From an uncultured Clostridia bacterium (GTDB lineage Bacteria; Bacillota; Clostridia; Oscillospirales; Ruminococcaceae): a DNA stretch of 64,000 bases. Shown in pieces: positions 27,172 to 35,249 of this stretch. The notes under the pieces are model-generated. The model was not told where the DNA came from and did not search any database. It saw nothing but the letters and a program-made list of their open reading frames with translations. The DNA is taken from NCBI GenBank assembly GCA_947630825.1, contig CANRJA010000002.1:1-64000 (forward strand), read 5' to 3'. Numbering within the stretch: the stretch's first letter is position 1; each line of letters starts with the position of its first letter. The position numbers and the translations under genes were made by a program.

Positions 27172-27969
27172 TTAATTTGAAAGCAGGGCTTTATCATTTG
27201 CAAACTCAGAACCGCTTACTTCTTCAAACTTGTGAAGCAGAGTTTCAACAGTCAACTGCTTTTTTTCTTCTCCTGAAATATCTAAAATTACTCTGCCTTC
27301 GTGCATCATTATAAGTCGATTTCCATAGGTGATAGCATCGTTCATATTGTGGGTGACCATCATAGCTGTCAGTTTTTCGCTTTTGATAATTCTGTCGCTG
27401 ATTTCTAAAACCTTTGCTGAGGTTTTAGGGTCAAGTGCGGCGGTGTGTTCGTCTAAGAGTAACAGCTTTGGATTTTGAAGTGTTGCCATTAAAAGCGTAA
27501 CAGCTTGTCTTTGTCCGCCCGAAAGTAACCCAACCTTTGAAGTCAGACGATTTTCCAAGCCCAAATCCAAAACCTTCAGCATTTCCTTGTATTTTTCTTT
27601 TTCCTTGCTTGTCAAACCGAACTTTAAGGTTCTTCTCTTTCCGCGGCGTGCCGCCAAAGCGAGATTTTCTGCAATTTCCATTGTGGCGGCAGTACCTGTC
27701 ATAGGGTCCTGAAACACACGTCCAAAGTATTTGGCACGCTTATGCTCAGGCATATTTGTGATATTAATGCCGTCAATAACTATTGAACCGCTGTCAACCG
27801 GGTAAGCGCCGGTAATCAAGTTCAACAATGTCGATTTACCTGCACCGTTTCCCCCGATAACTGTTACAAAATCTCCGTCAGCTAAGGTAAGGTTTACTCC
27901 GTTAAGGGCTTTTTTTTCGTTAATAGTACCTGGATTGAAGGTTTTATAAATGTCTTTGATTTCAAGCAT
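27172..27969 (-). CDS. ABC transporter ATP-binding protein
   Basis: The ATG at 27969 (MLEIKDIYKTF) follows GGAGG by eight bases; upstream in-frame ATGs lie inside the permease gene. The 265-residue ATPase has Walker A GGNGAGKST, the signature LLSGGQRQ, Walker B LLLLDEHTAALD and the switch histidine in MVTHNM. It overlaps the permease stop by eight bases, so the pair is coupled. With the permease and lipoprotein upstream it forms an importer of the PF04392 (TrpXYZ-like) type, a family linked in some Firmicutes to tryptophan, other amino acids or purine-like solutes. The solute is unknown. Confidence 0.9.
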   Translation of the reverse strand: MLEIKDIYKTFNPGTINEKKALNGVNLTLADGDFVTVIGGNGAGKSTLLNLITGAYPVDSGSIVIDGINITNMPEHKRAKYFGRVFQDPMTGTAATMEIAENLALAARRGKRRTLKFGLTSKEKEKYKEMLKVLDLGLENRLTSKVGLLSGGQRQAVTLLMATLQNPKLLLLDEHTAALDPKTSAKVLEISDRIIKSEKLTAMMVTHNMNDAITYGNRLIMMHEGRVILDISGEEKKQLTVETLLHKFEEVSGSEFANDKALLSN

Positions 27970-28888
27970 TAGACACACCTCCATTGTTTTTTGCGGTTTT
28001 TTTGAATTTTCCTGCGTACTTATTTTTCCAATAAGGTAAGCCGAGGAATATAGCAACAACTGCCGCTGAGAACATTTTCAGATTGTTTGCGTTTAGACCC
28101 AGCTTTAGAACTATAGCGATAACAATATAATAAATCACACCGCCGACTACACAAGCAAGCAGCTTAAGTGCGAAGTTCTTGAATATTTTGCTTAGTAAAA
28201 CTTCACCTATAATAACAGCAGCCAATCCGATAACGATAGCGCCTCTGCCCATATTTATATCAGCATTTCCGCTGAACTGCGCTAATAAGCCGCCCGACAT
28301 TGCAACAATACCGTTTGAAATAATCAAGCCGAGTATTTTACGTGAGTCGGTGTTGATTCCGTTAGCGCGAGCCATAGCTCGATTTGCACCGGTAGCACGA
28401 ATAGAATGTCCCAGCTCAGTACCAAAGAAGTAGTAGAGCAAAGCAATAACAATAACAATAATAATTGCAATTACTAGAATGGTATTTGTAATTGTATTAA
28501 TATTAGAGGAAACGATTAAATTATATTTTCTGCCGCTGATAGGCGTATTGGCTCTACCGTCCATAATTAAAAGATTGATGGAATACAAAGCAAGCTGGGT
28601 CAAAATACCGGCTAAAATTGCAGGTATACCGAACTTTGTATGTAATATACCGGTTATAAGTCCTGCAATGCAACCGGCAATAAACGCCGCTAGCATTGCT
28701 ATGTATATGTTGATTCCGTTTACTGTCAAAACAACAAGAACTGCACCGCCTGTAGCTAAAGAGCCGTCGACTGTAAGATCGGCAATATCCAAAACTCTGT
28801 AAGTGATGTATACGCCGATAGCCATAATGCCCCAAATCATTCCCTGTGCAATAGGTGAGGGCAAGGACTGTAAAAATTCAATAAACAT
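27962..28888 (-). CDS. ABC transporter permease
   Basis: A 308-residue integral membrane permease of the BPD_transp_2 (branched-chain amino acid/ribose type) family with about eight to nine hydrophobic helices. VLDIADLTVDGSLATGGAV and the later AMARANGINTDSRK cytoplasmic loop are typical of the permeases paired with PF04392 binding proteins. ATG 28888 begins MFIEFLQSL. Its last eight bases overlap the ATPase start. A hairpin at 28925-28954 separates it from the binding-protein gene. Confidence 0.9.
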   Translation of the reverse strand: MFIEFLQSLPSPIAQGMIWGIMAIGVYITYRVLDIADLTVDGSLATGGAVLVVLTVNGINIYIAMLAAFIAGCIAGLITGILHTKFGIPAILAGILTQLALYSINLLIMDGRANTPISGRKYNLIVSSNINTITNTILVIAIIIVIVIALLYYFFGTELGHSIRATGANRAMARANGINTDSRKILGLIISNGIVAMSGGLLAQFSGNADINMGRGAIVIGLAAVIIGEVLLSKIFKNFALKLLACVVGGVIYYIVIAIVLKLGLNANNLKMFSAAVVAIFLGLPYWKNKYAGKFKKTAKNNGGVSNA

Positions 28889-28924
28889 CTATAACAAAAC
28901 TCCTTGAATATGAAATAAGATATA

Positions 28925-28954
28925 ATAAAGCGATAAGAAACCTTACCGCTTTAT
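28925..28954 (-). terminator. attenuating hairpin between binding protein and permease genes
   Basis: ATAAAGCG (28925-28932) pairs with CGCTTTAT (28947-28954), with an inner TAAG/CTTA helix. On the minus strand a T/A-rich stretch follows. Such a hairpin would allow more binding protein than permease, which is usual for these importers. Confidence 0.6.
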
Positions 28955-28981
28955 TTATTATTCACCAAATTTATATGGTTA

Positions 28982-29950
28982 TTACTCCATAACGATTTCC
29001 TCATAATCATCAGGGATTTTAAGCTTCAAGGCTTCTGCACGCTTAGCAACATATTTCTTAGTCAGGTCGGTAGAATATTCTATCGGCATTTTTTCTGGCT
29101 TTTCACCGTTTTCAAGGATCTTGTATGCCATTTCGCCTGCGCGGTAACCTATATCATAATAGCTGATTGAAAGTGTTGCAACACCGCATCCTTTACATAT
29201 TCCTTCTTCTGCAGCGATTACAGGGATTTTAGCGGGTTCAGTAATATTGTTGATAGCCTCAGTGTTAGAAGCGGCAGTGTTATCAGTAGGAATGTAAAGA
29301 ACATCAGAAGCGTCTACAGCTGCCTGAGTTATAGATGTAACATCATTTGTATCAACAAATGTAAATGTCTTACAAGTATAACCGAGATTCTCTAACTCAG
29401 ATTTCATAATATCAGCCTGATATTTCGAGTTTGGTTCATTAGAGCAGTATAGAATACCAACATTTTTCTTGTCAGGACAAAGCTCTTTTACCATTGCAGC
29501 CTGTTCTTTTAGAGGAGCAAGGTCAGCGGTACCTGTTGCATTAATTCCAGTAGTGCCTGTCCAATTGTCAATATCAAGAGCAGTTGCATAATCAGTGATA
29601 GAAGTTCCGACTATTGGAATATCTTCAGTAGCAGATACGGCAGCTATAAGTGAGTCTGTAGCATTAGCCATAATCAAATCTACATTAGATGAAACAAACT
29701 GTGAAATAATAGTAGTACAATTTGTTTTTTCGCCTGATGCGTTTTGTTCATCAAACTTTACCTTGTCGCCCAGCTTTTCAGTTAAAGCGTCTTTAAAGCC
29801 TTTTGTAGCGGCATCAAGCGCTTCGTGCTGAACTAACTGACAAATACCGATTGTGTATGTGTCGGCGGATTTCTTGCTGCTGCATGATGTCATTGAGCCT
29901 ACCATAGTTATAGCCATAACAACAGCAGCTATTTTCTTAAACGTCTTCAT
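28982..29950 (-). CDS. ABC substrate-binding lipoprotein (PF04392 type)
   Basis: A 322-residue extracytoplasmic binding protein. The signal peptide ends in a lipobox (GSMTSC, C23) for lipid anchoring, followed by a short Ser/Lys linker. The mature part begins YTIGICQLVQHEALDAATKGFKDAL, whose start IGICQLVQH is the hallmark of the TrpX/PF04392 family, and continues with the periplasmic-binding fold (ATDSLIAAVSATEDIPIVGTSITD, and NVGILYCSNEPNS). First gene of a three-gene operon with its own promoter at 30036-30064. The ligand may be an aromatic amino acid or another small solute; no T-box is visible to settle it. Confidence 0.9.
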   Translation of the reverse strand: MKTFKKIAAVVMAITMVGSMTSCSSKKSADTYTIGICQLVQHEALDAATKGFKDALTEKLGDKVKFDEQNASGEKTNCTTIISQFVSSNVDLIMANATDSLIAAVSATEDIPIVGTSITDYATALDIDNWTGTTGINATGTADLAPLKEQAAMVKELCPDKKNVGILYCSNEPNSKYQADIMKSELENLGYTCKTFTFVDTNDVTSITQAAVDASDVLYIPTDNTAASNTEAINNITEPAKIPVIAAEEGICKGCGVATLSISYYDIGYRAGEMAYKILENGEKPEKMPIEYSTDLTKKYVAKRAEALKLKIPDDYEEIVME

Positions 29951-29990
29951 AATTAAACCTCCAAATATTTACGACACAAGATCGTTAATT

Positions 29991-30028
29991 ATGATAAAAA
30001 TATCTATAATTAATAATATCTTTATCAT
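29991..30028 (-). promoter_or_regulatory. inverted repeat in the binding-protein leader
   Basis: ATGATAAAAATAT (29991-30003) pairs with ATATCTTTATCAT (30016-30028) with one mismatch. It lies just downstream of the promoter and could be an operator or an RNA stem. The AT-rich base composition weakens the case. Confidence 0.35.
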
Positions 30029-30035
30029 TATTTAT

Positions 30036-30064
30036 ATTATATTACCAAATTTAGGCCTTGTCAA
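30036..30064 (-). promoter_or_regulatory. promoter of the ABC importer operon
   Basis: Minus-strand TTGACA (30064-30059), a 17-base spacer and TATAAT (30041-30036), about 85 bases before the ATG at 29950. Confidence 0.87.
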
Positions 30065-30119
30065 TTGACATATTTGACGAAATTTATAAGTCTAATACCA
30101 TTATAATCCACAAGAACCT

Positions 30120-31154
30120 TTAGTTTGCAGCAATTATATTTGCAATAAGCGAGTAAACTAAGATTACAATATATATAAGTATTATTGGATTTAAAAAAAT
30201 TTCAATGCGTTTTTTTCGATTTGAAAGAGCAGTATTTTCTGCATTAGCAACATCTTTAAGACTTAAAAGCTGTCTGCCCTTTAATACTATAAATGTTATT
30301 CCAAAAAGCACTATGGCGTAAACTAGAAAATTGTAGATTATTGTTATAGCTGTCGATTTTAAACTTGCGTTTATATTTATAAGGCAGGGAAGCATATTGT
30401 TAAGCGAGTGCATAACAATTGAAGGAACTATGGAATTTGCCTTGATGTCAACGGTTGCAAATATAATTCCAATCACAAAGGCGCCTACAGCCTGAGGAAT
30501 GTTCTTGTGCATAAGTGCGAATAGAATAGCCGACAGAATTACGGCATTTTTCTTGCTAAAAGGGGAGAGAGTGTTTAATATAAGACCTCTGAAAACAATT
30601 TCTTCTGATATCGGTGCAATAACTACAAGGTACAGTATCGTCATAATTATAGCGGCGGCGCTTGCTTTGTCTACTGAAAAATCAGCGGTCGGTATAGTTG
30701 TTCCGCTCTCTTTAAAAAGCTTAGTGATAATTGACGTAACAGATGTTAGAACCGTGTTTACTAAAAGTCCTATTGGGTATACCATTAGTCCCAGACGTAT
30801 ATTTTGTTTATTTACTTTAACCGAGCTCAAAACTCTTATTCCCATCAAGCGTGCCGTTATAATTACAAGAACTAGCGAAAGCAAAATCACAAAGCAGGAA
30901 AATGACATCTGAAAGGTAGTTGATGTGATAACGTCTGTCTTACTTTTGATAAACTCGTTTATAACTATAGGGTTAAAATTAAAACTTTTAACTGAGAAAG
31001 AGTAATATAGGTAAACAAAAATCTGTCTTGTGATATGCATAAATACCAAATCGTAAAGAATAAAAAGCACTCCCAGCTTAGTCACATTTTTTCTAAGCGC
31101 ATATCTTTCATCTAGCTGTGCAAGCTCTAGTTTTGAAGATGCTAAATCGTTCAT
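30120..31154 (-). CDS. CPBP family intramembrane metalloprotease
   Basis: A 344-residue membrane protein with about eight hydrophobic helices. The Abi/CPBP motifs are present: EEIVFRG (E-E-x3-R) at about residue 186, a histidine in FALMHKN and a second in VMHSLNNM. These enzymes are related to CAAX-processing proteases; bacterial members act in bacteriocin immunity, surface protein processing or unknown roles. The ATG at 31154 has an AGAGG site. The gene is monocistronic; a promoter can be proposed at 31195-31224. Confidence 0.87.
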   Translation of the reverse strand: MNDLASSKLELAQLDERYALRKNVTKLGVLFILYDLVFMHITRQIFVYLYYSFSVKSFNFNPIVINEFIKSKTDVITSTTFQMSFSCFVILLSLVLVIITARLMGIRVLSSVKVNKQNIRLGLMVYPIGLLVNTVLTSVTSIITKLFKESGTTIPTADFSVDKASAAAIIMTILYLVVIAPISEEIVFRGLILNTLSPFSKKNAVILSAILFALMHKNIPQAVGAFVIGIIFATVDIKANSIVPSIVMHSLNNMLPCLININASLKSTAITIIYNFLVYAIVLFGITFIVLKGRQLLSLKDVANAENTALSNRKKRIEIFLNPIILIYIVILVYSLIANIIAAN

Positions 31155-31194
31155 TTATCAAACCTCTTTCGGTGGGATTATTAATGTTGATGAT

Positions 31195-31224
31195 AGTATA
31201 CCATGCTTTTGTATCGTTTTGCAA
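31195..31224 (-). promoter_or_regulatory. possible promoter of the CPBP gene
   Basis: Minus-strand TTGCAA (31224-31219), an 18-base spacer and TATACT (31200-31195). It is a weaker match than the others in the window. The rest of the gap to 31430 holds only a short degenerate heptad repeat (TTCTAAC-like units, 31326-31346). Confidence 0.5.
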
Positions 31225-31430
31225 GTTAAAAGCCGTTGCTCAATTTAAAAATCACAAACCAAAAACAAGAGGCAGGATATAATTATAAAAACTTTGTGAA
31301 GAGATAAATGTATCTTGCTCTTAATTTCTAACTTCTAACCTCTAAAGGAAAATTACCCACAAATTGCAACTTTTAAAAGTCGGTGAACAGGATAAACTAA
31401 TTTTATGACTAATAATTCGGAGGTGATTGG

Positions 31431-31868
31431 GTGGCAAGGGAATCGCTTAAAATATGGACAATATTTTTGTTCGGCTGCTTTGCATACGGAATGACCGAGC
31501 TTTTGTCAAGAGGGTACACTCATATTTCTATGGGTCTTTTGGGCGGAATTTGTATGATATTTATAAATATTCTCAATGATAAAAGAGCCTTGGGACTGGG
31601 ACTGATACCGGCGTGTTTTATATCGGCGATATTCATAACGGTTATGGAATTTGCAACAGGCGAGATACTTAATATATGGCTTCGGCTCGGAGTGTGGGAT
31701 TACTCAGGAATGCCAATGAATTTCAGGGGTCAGATATGTTTGCCGTTTTCAATTTTGTGGATATTTATGTCGGTATTAGGGTTTGCTTTAGATAATTTTA
31801 TAAGGCTGAAAATATTTCAAGATGAAGCAGTACCACTTTTCAGAGGAAAAATTGGTTCAAGGGCTTGA
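31431..31868 (+). CDS. CmpB-like integral membrane protein (PF06541 type)
   Basis: A 145-residue protein with four hydrophobic helices and the conserved WDYSGMPMNFRGQICLPFS segment, which I associate with the family called putative ABC-transporter type IV (CmpB). Initiation is at GTG 31431 behind GGAGGTGA. The family function is not established. The gene stands alone, and its last codons overlap the -35 of the alaS T-box promoter. Confidence 0.78.
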   Translation: MARESLKIWTIFLFGCFAYGMTELLSRGYTHISMGLLGGICMIFINILNDKRALGLGLIPACFISAIFITVMEFATGEILNIWLRLGVWDYSGMPMNFRGQICLPFSILWIFMSVLGFALDNFIRLKIFQDEAVPLFRGKIGSRA

Positions 31869-31893
31869 CGATTATTATATAATTTGGTATAAT
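31865..31893 (+). promoter_or_regulatory. promoter of the alaS T-box transcript
   Basis: TTGACG (31865-31870), 17-base spacer, TATAAT (31888-31893). It begins within the stop region of the preceding gene. Confidence 0.8.
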
Positions 31894-31914
31894 TACTTTA
31901 ATAATTATTAATAT

Positions 31915-32133
31915 TTACGGCGTTGAAGGAATTATCCGTAGTTAGATTTTTTACAGAGAGAAAACGCTTTGCTGAAAGTTTTTAAAAATCAATCGGTGGC
32001 TGCCCTGAGCCTTGCGGAAAACCGCAACGTATATCTGCGTTAAAGAAAAAGAGAGGCTGAAATATAACTGTATTCAGCAATTTGGGTGGTACCGCGGATT
32101 GAACTTCGTCCCATTGTGGGGTGAAGTTTTTTA
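31915..32133 (+). ncRNA. T-box leader controlling alaS
   Basis: The conserved T-box GGGTGGTACCGCG lies at about 32083-32096 and is followed by a terminator stem (AACTTC 32102-32107 with GAAGTT 32123-32128, closing a CCC/GGG inner helix) and a T-run. An AGAGAG segment (31955-31960) and a long stem I lie upstream. A GCT at 31999-32001 in the proposed specifier loop fits alanine, in agreement with alaS downstream. Uncharged tRNA-Ala would pair with the T-box and allow read-through into alaS. The specifier assignment is inferred from position. Confidence 0.92.
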
Positions 32134-32187
32134 TTTTCTTAAGTAAAATATCAGCCGTAGATAAATCATTTTAAAGGAAGAATTTAT

Positions 32188-34845
32188 ATGAAATGGACAG
32201 GATTAAACGAGCTTAGAGAATCTTACTTAAAATTCTTTGAAAGCAAAGGACATTTGAGGGTAAAAAGTTTTCCACTCGTACCCCAGAATGACAATAGCCT
32301 GCTTCTTATCAATGCGGGAATGGCGCCGTTAAAGCCTTATTTCACCGGGCAAGACGAACCTCCGTGTGTTAGAATGACCGATTGTCAGAAGTGTATAAGA
32401 ACAGGCGATATTGAGAATGTCGGAAAGACAGCCCGTCACGGAACATTTTTTGAAATGCTTGGCAACTGGTCGTTTGGCGAGTATTTTAAAGAGGAGGCTA
32501 TCGAGTGGGCTTGGGAATACTGTACTCAGGTTTTAGAGATCCCTGTTGAGCGGCTTTATGTCTCTGTTTATGAAGACGACGACGAGGCATTAGAGATATG
32601 GAATAAAAAGATAGGGCTTCCGCTTGATAAGATTTTTAAGATGGGCAAGGAGGACAATTTCTGGGAGGCAGGAATTGACGGACCTTGCGGACCTTGCTCA
32701 GAGATATACTACGACAGAGGCGAGGAGTACGGCTGCGGAAAGCCGGACTGCACAGTAGGCTGTGACTGCGACAGATATATGGAGTTCTGGAATCTTGTGT
32801 TTACGCAGTTTGAAAGACACGAGGACGGAACGTACACACCGCTTAAGCAGAAAAATATTGACACAGGTATGGGACTTGAGCGTCTTGCCGCTATGATGCA
32901 GAATGTTGATTCAATTTTCGATGTTGATACGATAAAAGCGGTAAGAGATAAGGTCTGCGAGATTGCAGGCTGTGAGTACGGCAAGGATAACAAAAAGGAT
33001 ATTTCTATACGAGTTATCACCGACCATATACGCTCGGTCGTATTTATGGCGTCAGACGGAGTGCTTCCGTCTAACGAGGGCAGAGGATATGTTATGCGCC
33101 GTCTTTTAAGGCGTGCTGTAAGGCATGGAAAGCTGCTTGGCATAAACGGTAGATTTATTAAAGATATAATCAAGACTGTTGTAGATTCTTCTAAATGCGA
33201 GTATGAGGAGCTGGAGGAAAAATACGATTATATTTCAAAGCTGCTTGAGAATGAGGAAAAGAATTTCAACGAGACTATCGACAGAGGAATGTCCATATTA
33301 GATGAGTATATAAAAGATATGACTGAAAACGGCAGGACCGAGCTTGACGGTAAATCCTGCTTTACGCTTTCAGACACCTATGGTTTCCCGATAGACTTGA
33401 CAAAGGAAATCTTAGAGGAAAAGGGCTTTACTTGTGATGAGAGCGGCTTTGCAGAGTGTATGAACGAGCAAAAGGAAAGAGCAAGAAAGGCAAGAGGCGG
33501 CTCTAAATATATGGGTGCAGAGGATACCATTTTTCAGACGATCGATAAAACCTATCATACTGAGTTTGTAGGTTATGATATGACCGAATTGACGGCGGTT
33601 ATAGATTATCTTGCAACTGATGATGAGATAGTTGAGAATGTCGGCTGCGGTGACGAGGCTTATGTTATTTGCGCTAAAACTCCTTTCTATGCAGAAAGCG
33701 GCGGACAGGTAGGAGATATTGGAACTATTACCACAAAAACCTGCAAGGCGGAGGTTCTCGACACACAAAAGGTTGTCGGCGGAAAGTTTGCTCATAAAAT
33801 AAAAGTTGTTGATGGAGCGTTGTCATCAGGTCAGGAGGCTGAGTTTAAAGTCGATGTTTCAAACAGAATGTCTGTAATGAGAAACCACTCCTGTGCGCAT
33901 TTGCTTCAGGCTGCTCTTAGGCAGGTTTTGGGCGATCACGTTCACCAGTCGGGTCAGCTTGTTGACGCAAATAGAGTGAGGTTTGATTTCTCGCATTTTG
34001 AAGCTATGACCTTTGATGAGTTAAATGAGGTTGAGCGTCTTGTAAATGAAAAGATTTTTGAAGCGATTGATATTGTTGTTAAGGAAATGCCTATTGACGA
34101 GGCTAAAAAACTGGGTGCTATGGCACTGTTCGGCGAAAAGTACGGAGATATTGTAAGAGTAGTAAGTATGGGCGATTTCTCTGTAGAATTCTGCGGAGGA
34201 ACGCATCTGTCAAACACCTCGCAAATCGGAATGTTTAAGATACTTTCTGAAAATTCAGTTGCGGCAGGAGTAAGAAGAATAGAAGGCGTAACAGGAAAAG
34301 GTCTTTACAAGCATATAAGTAATCTGAATAATATTTTAATTGAAGCAGCGGCGGCTTTAAAGATAAAAACACCGTCTGAGCTTGTTGAAAGGTCGAACTC
34401 TTTAAACAATAAGGTCAAGGATTATGAAAAGGAAATATCAAGGTTAAAATCGCGAATAATTGAATCCGAAATGGAAAAAATGCTTGAGAACTGGAAATCT
34501 GTTTGCGGAGTTAAGCTTGTGGCGACCTTGTTTACAAATGCAACTGCCGATACGTTAAGAGGCTTCGGAGATAGAGTTAAATCTATTGACGAGCCAATAA
34601 TAGCGGTATTTGCAGGAACGGGCAGTGAAAAGGGACAGTTCTTGGCTGTGTGCACTAAGAAGGCGCTGGAGAAGGGTGCTCACGCAGGAAAACTTATTCA
34701 AAAGGTTGCGGCAATAACAGGCGGAAAGGGCGGAGGACGTCCTGATATGGCTATGGCAGGAATAGGCGATAAATTCAAAATTGATGAAGCGTTATCTATG
34801 GTAACTGATTTTGTTACCGAAATGCTGGGCGGAAAGGAAGATTAA
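32188..34845 (+). CDS. alaS: alanine--tRNA ligase
   Basis: AlaRS charges tRNA-Ala and clears Ser/Gly mischarging. The 885-residue protein has the class II catalytic core (NAGMAPLKPYFTG, RHGTFFEMLGNWSFG, and RITDHIRS-type motif as VITDHIRSVVFM), the editing domain with the zinc motif HSCAHLLQ and CGGTH, and the C-terminal DHHA1-like domain with GGKGGGRPDMAMAG. ATG 32188 is preceded by AAAGGAAG. It is controlled by the T-box upstream. The HIT gene follows after one base and is probably co-transcribed. Confidence 0.98.
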   Translation: MKWTGLNELRESYLKFFESKGHLRVKSFPLVPQNDNSLLLINAGMAPLKPYFTGQDEPPCVRMTDCQKCIRTGDIENVGKTARHGTFFEMLGNWSFGEYFKEEAIEWAWEYCTQVLEIPVERLYVSVYEDDDEALEIWNKKIGLPLDKIFKMGKEDNFWEAGIDGPCGPCSEIYYDRGEEYGCGKPDCTVGCDCDRYMEFWNLVFTQFERHEDGTYTPLKQKNIDTGMGLERLAAMMQNVDSIFDVDTIKAVRDKVCEIAGCEYGKDNKKDISIRVITDHIRSVVFMASDGVLPSNEGRGYVMRRLLRRAVRHGKLLGINGRFIKDIIKTVVDSSKCEYEELEEKYDYISKLLENEEKNFNETIDRGMSILDEYIKDMTENGRTELDGKSCFTLSDTYGFPIDLTKEILEEKGFTCDESGFAECMNEQKERARKARGGSKYMGAEDTIFQTIDKTYHTEFVGYDMTELTAVIDYLATDDEIVENVGCGDEAYVICAKTPFYAESGGQVGDIGTITTKTCKAEVLDTQKVVGGKFAHKIKVVDGALSSGQEAEFKVDVSNRMSVMRNHSCAHLLQAALRQVLGDHVHQSGQLVDANRVRFDFSHFEAMTFDELNEVERLVNEKIFEAIDIVVKEMPIDEAKKLGAMALFGEKYGDIVRVVSMGDFSVEFCGGTHLSNTSQIGMFKILSENSVAAGVRRIEGVTGKGLYKHISNLNNILIEAAAALKIKTPSELVERSNSLNNKVKDYEKEISRLKSRIIESEMEKMLENWKSVCGVKLVATLFTNATADTLRGFGDRVKSIDEPIIAVFAGTGSEKGQFLAVCTKKALEKGAHAGKLIQKVAAITGGKGGGRPDMAMAGIGDKFKIDEALSMVTDFVTEMLGGKED

Positions 34846-34846
34846 T

Positions 34847-35188
34847 ATGAATGATTGTTTGTTTTGTAAAATAATTAAAGGAGAAGTTCCAAGCACAAAG
34901 GTTTATGAAGATGATCTGGTGTACGCATTCAAGGATATTCAGCCGATGGCACCTGTTCATTATCTTGTAATACCAAAGGAGCATATTGAAAGTGCGGCAA
35001 AGATAACACATGAAAATTCAGCGGTTATTGCTCATATATACGAAGTTATCGCTAAGATTGCTAAAGACGAAGGTCTTGACGATGGCTTCAGAGTTGTAAA
35101 CAACTGCGGAGAAATAGCAGGTCAGACGGTATTTCATATACATTTTCATCTTCTGGCAGGCAGAAAGCTGGAGTGGCCGGCAGGTTAA
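34847..35188 (+). CDS. HIT family nucleotide-binding protein
   Basis: A 113-residue protein of the Hint branch of the HIT superfamily, which hydrolyses AMP-lysine or adenosine phosphoramidates. The HIT triad HIHFHLLAG is present near the C terminus and the N-terminal zinc-type CLFCKIIKGE is typical. The start is ATG 34847, with GGAAAGGAAG just inside the end of alaS; an upstream in-frame ATG lies inside alaS. Confidence 0.95.
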   Translation: MNDCLFCKIIKGEVPSTKVYEDDLVYAFKDIQPMAPVHYLVIPKEHIESAAKITHENSAVIAHIYEVIAKIAKDEGLDDGFRVVNNCGEIAGQTVFHIHFHLLAGRKLEWPAG

Positions 35189-35249
35189 AACTTAAAGTCC
35201 TATTTTAGGGTAATGACTTAAAGCTCATAATTAAGGTATGGTGATTTAT

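Noticed and set aside
30499-30912. Open frame of 137 codons opposite the CPBP protease gene
   Set aside because: The minus-strand frame carries the EExxxR and His motifs of a known family; the plus-strand frame is low-complexity and without a ribosome site.
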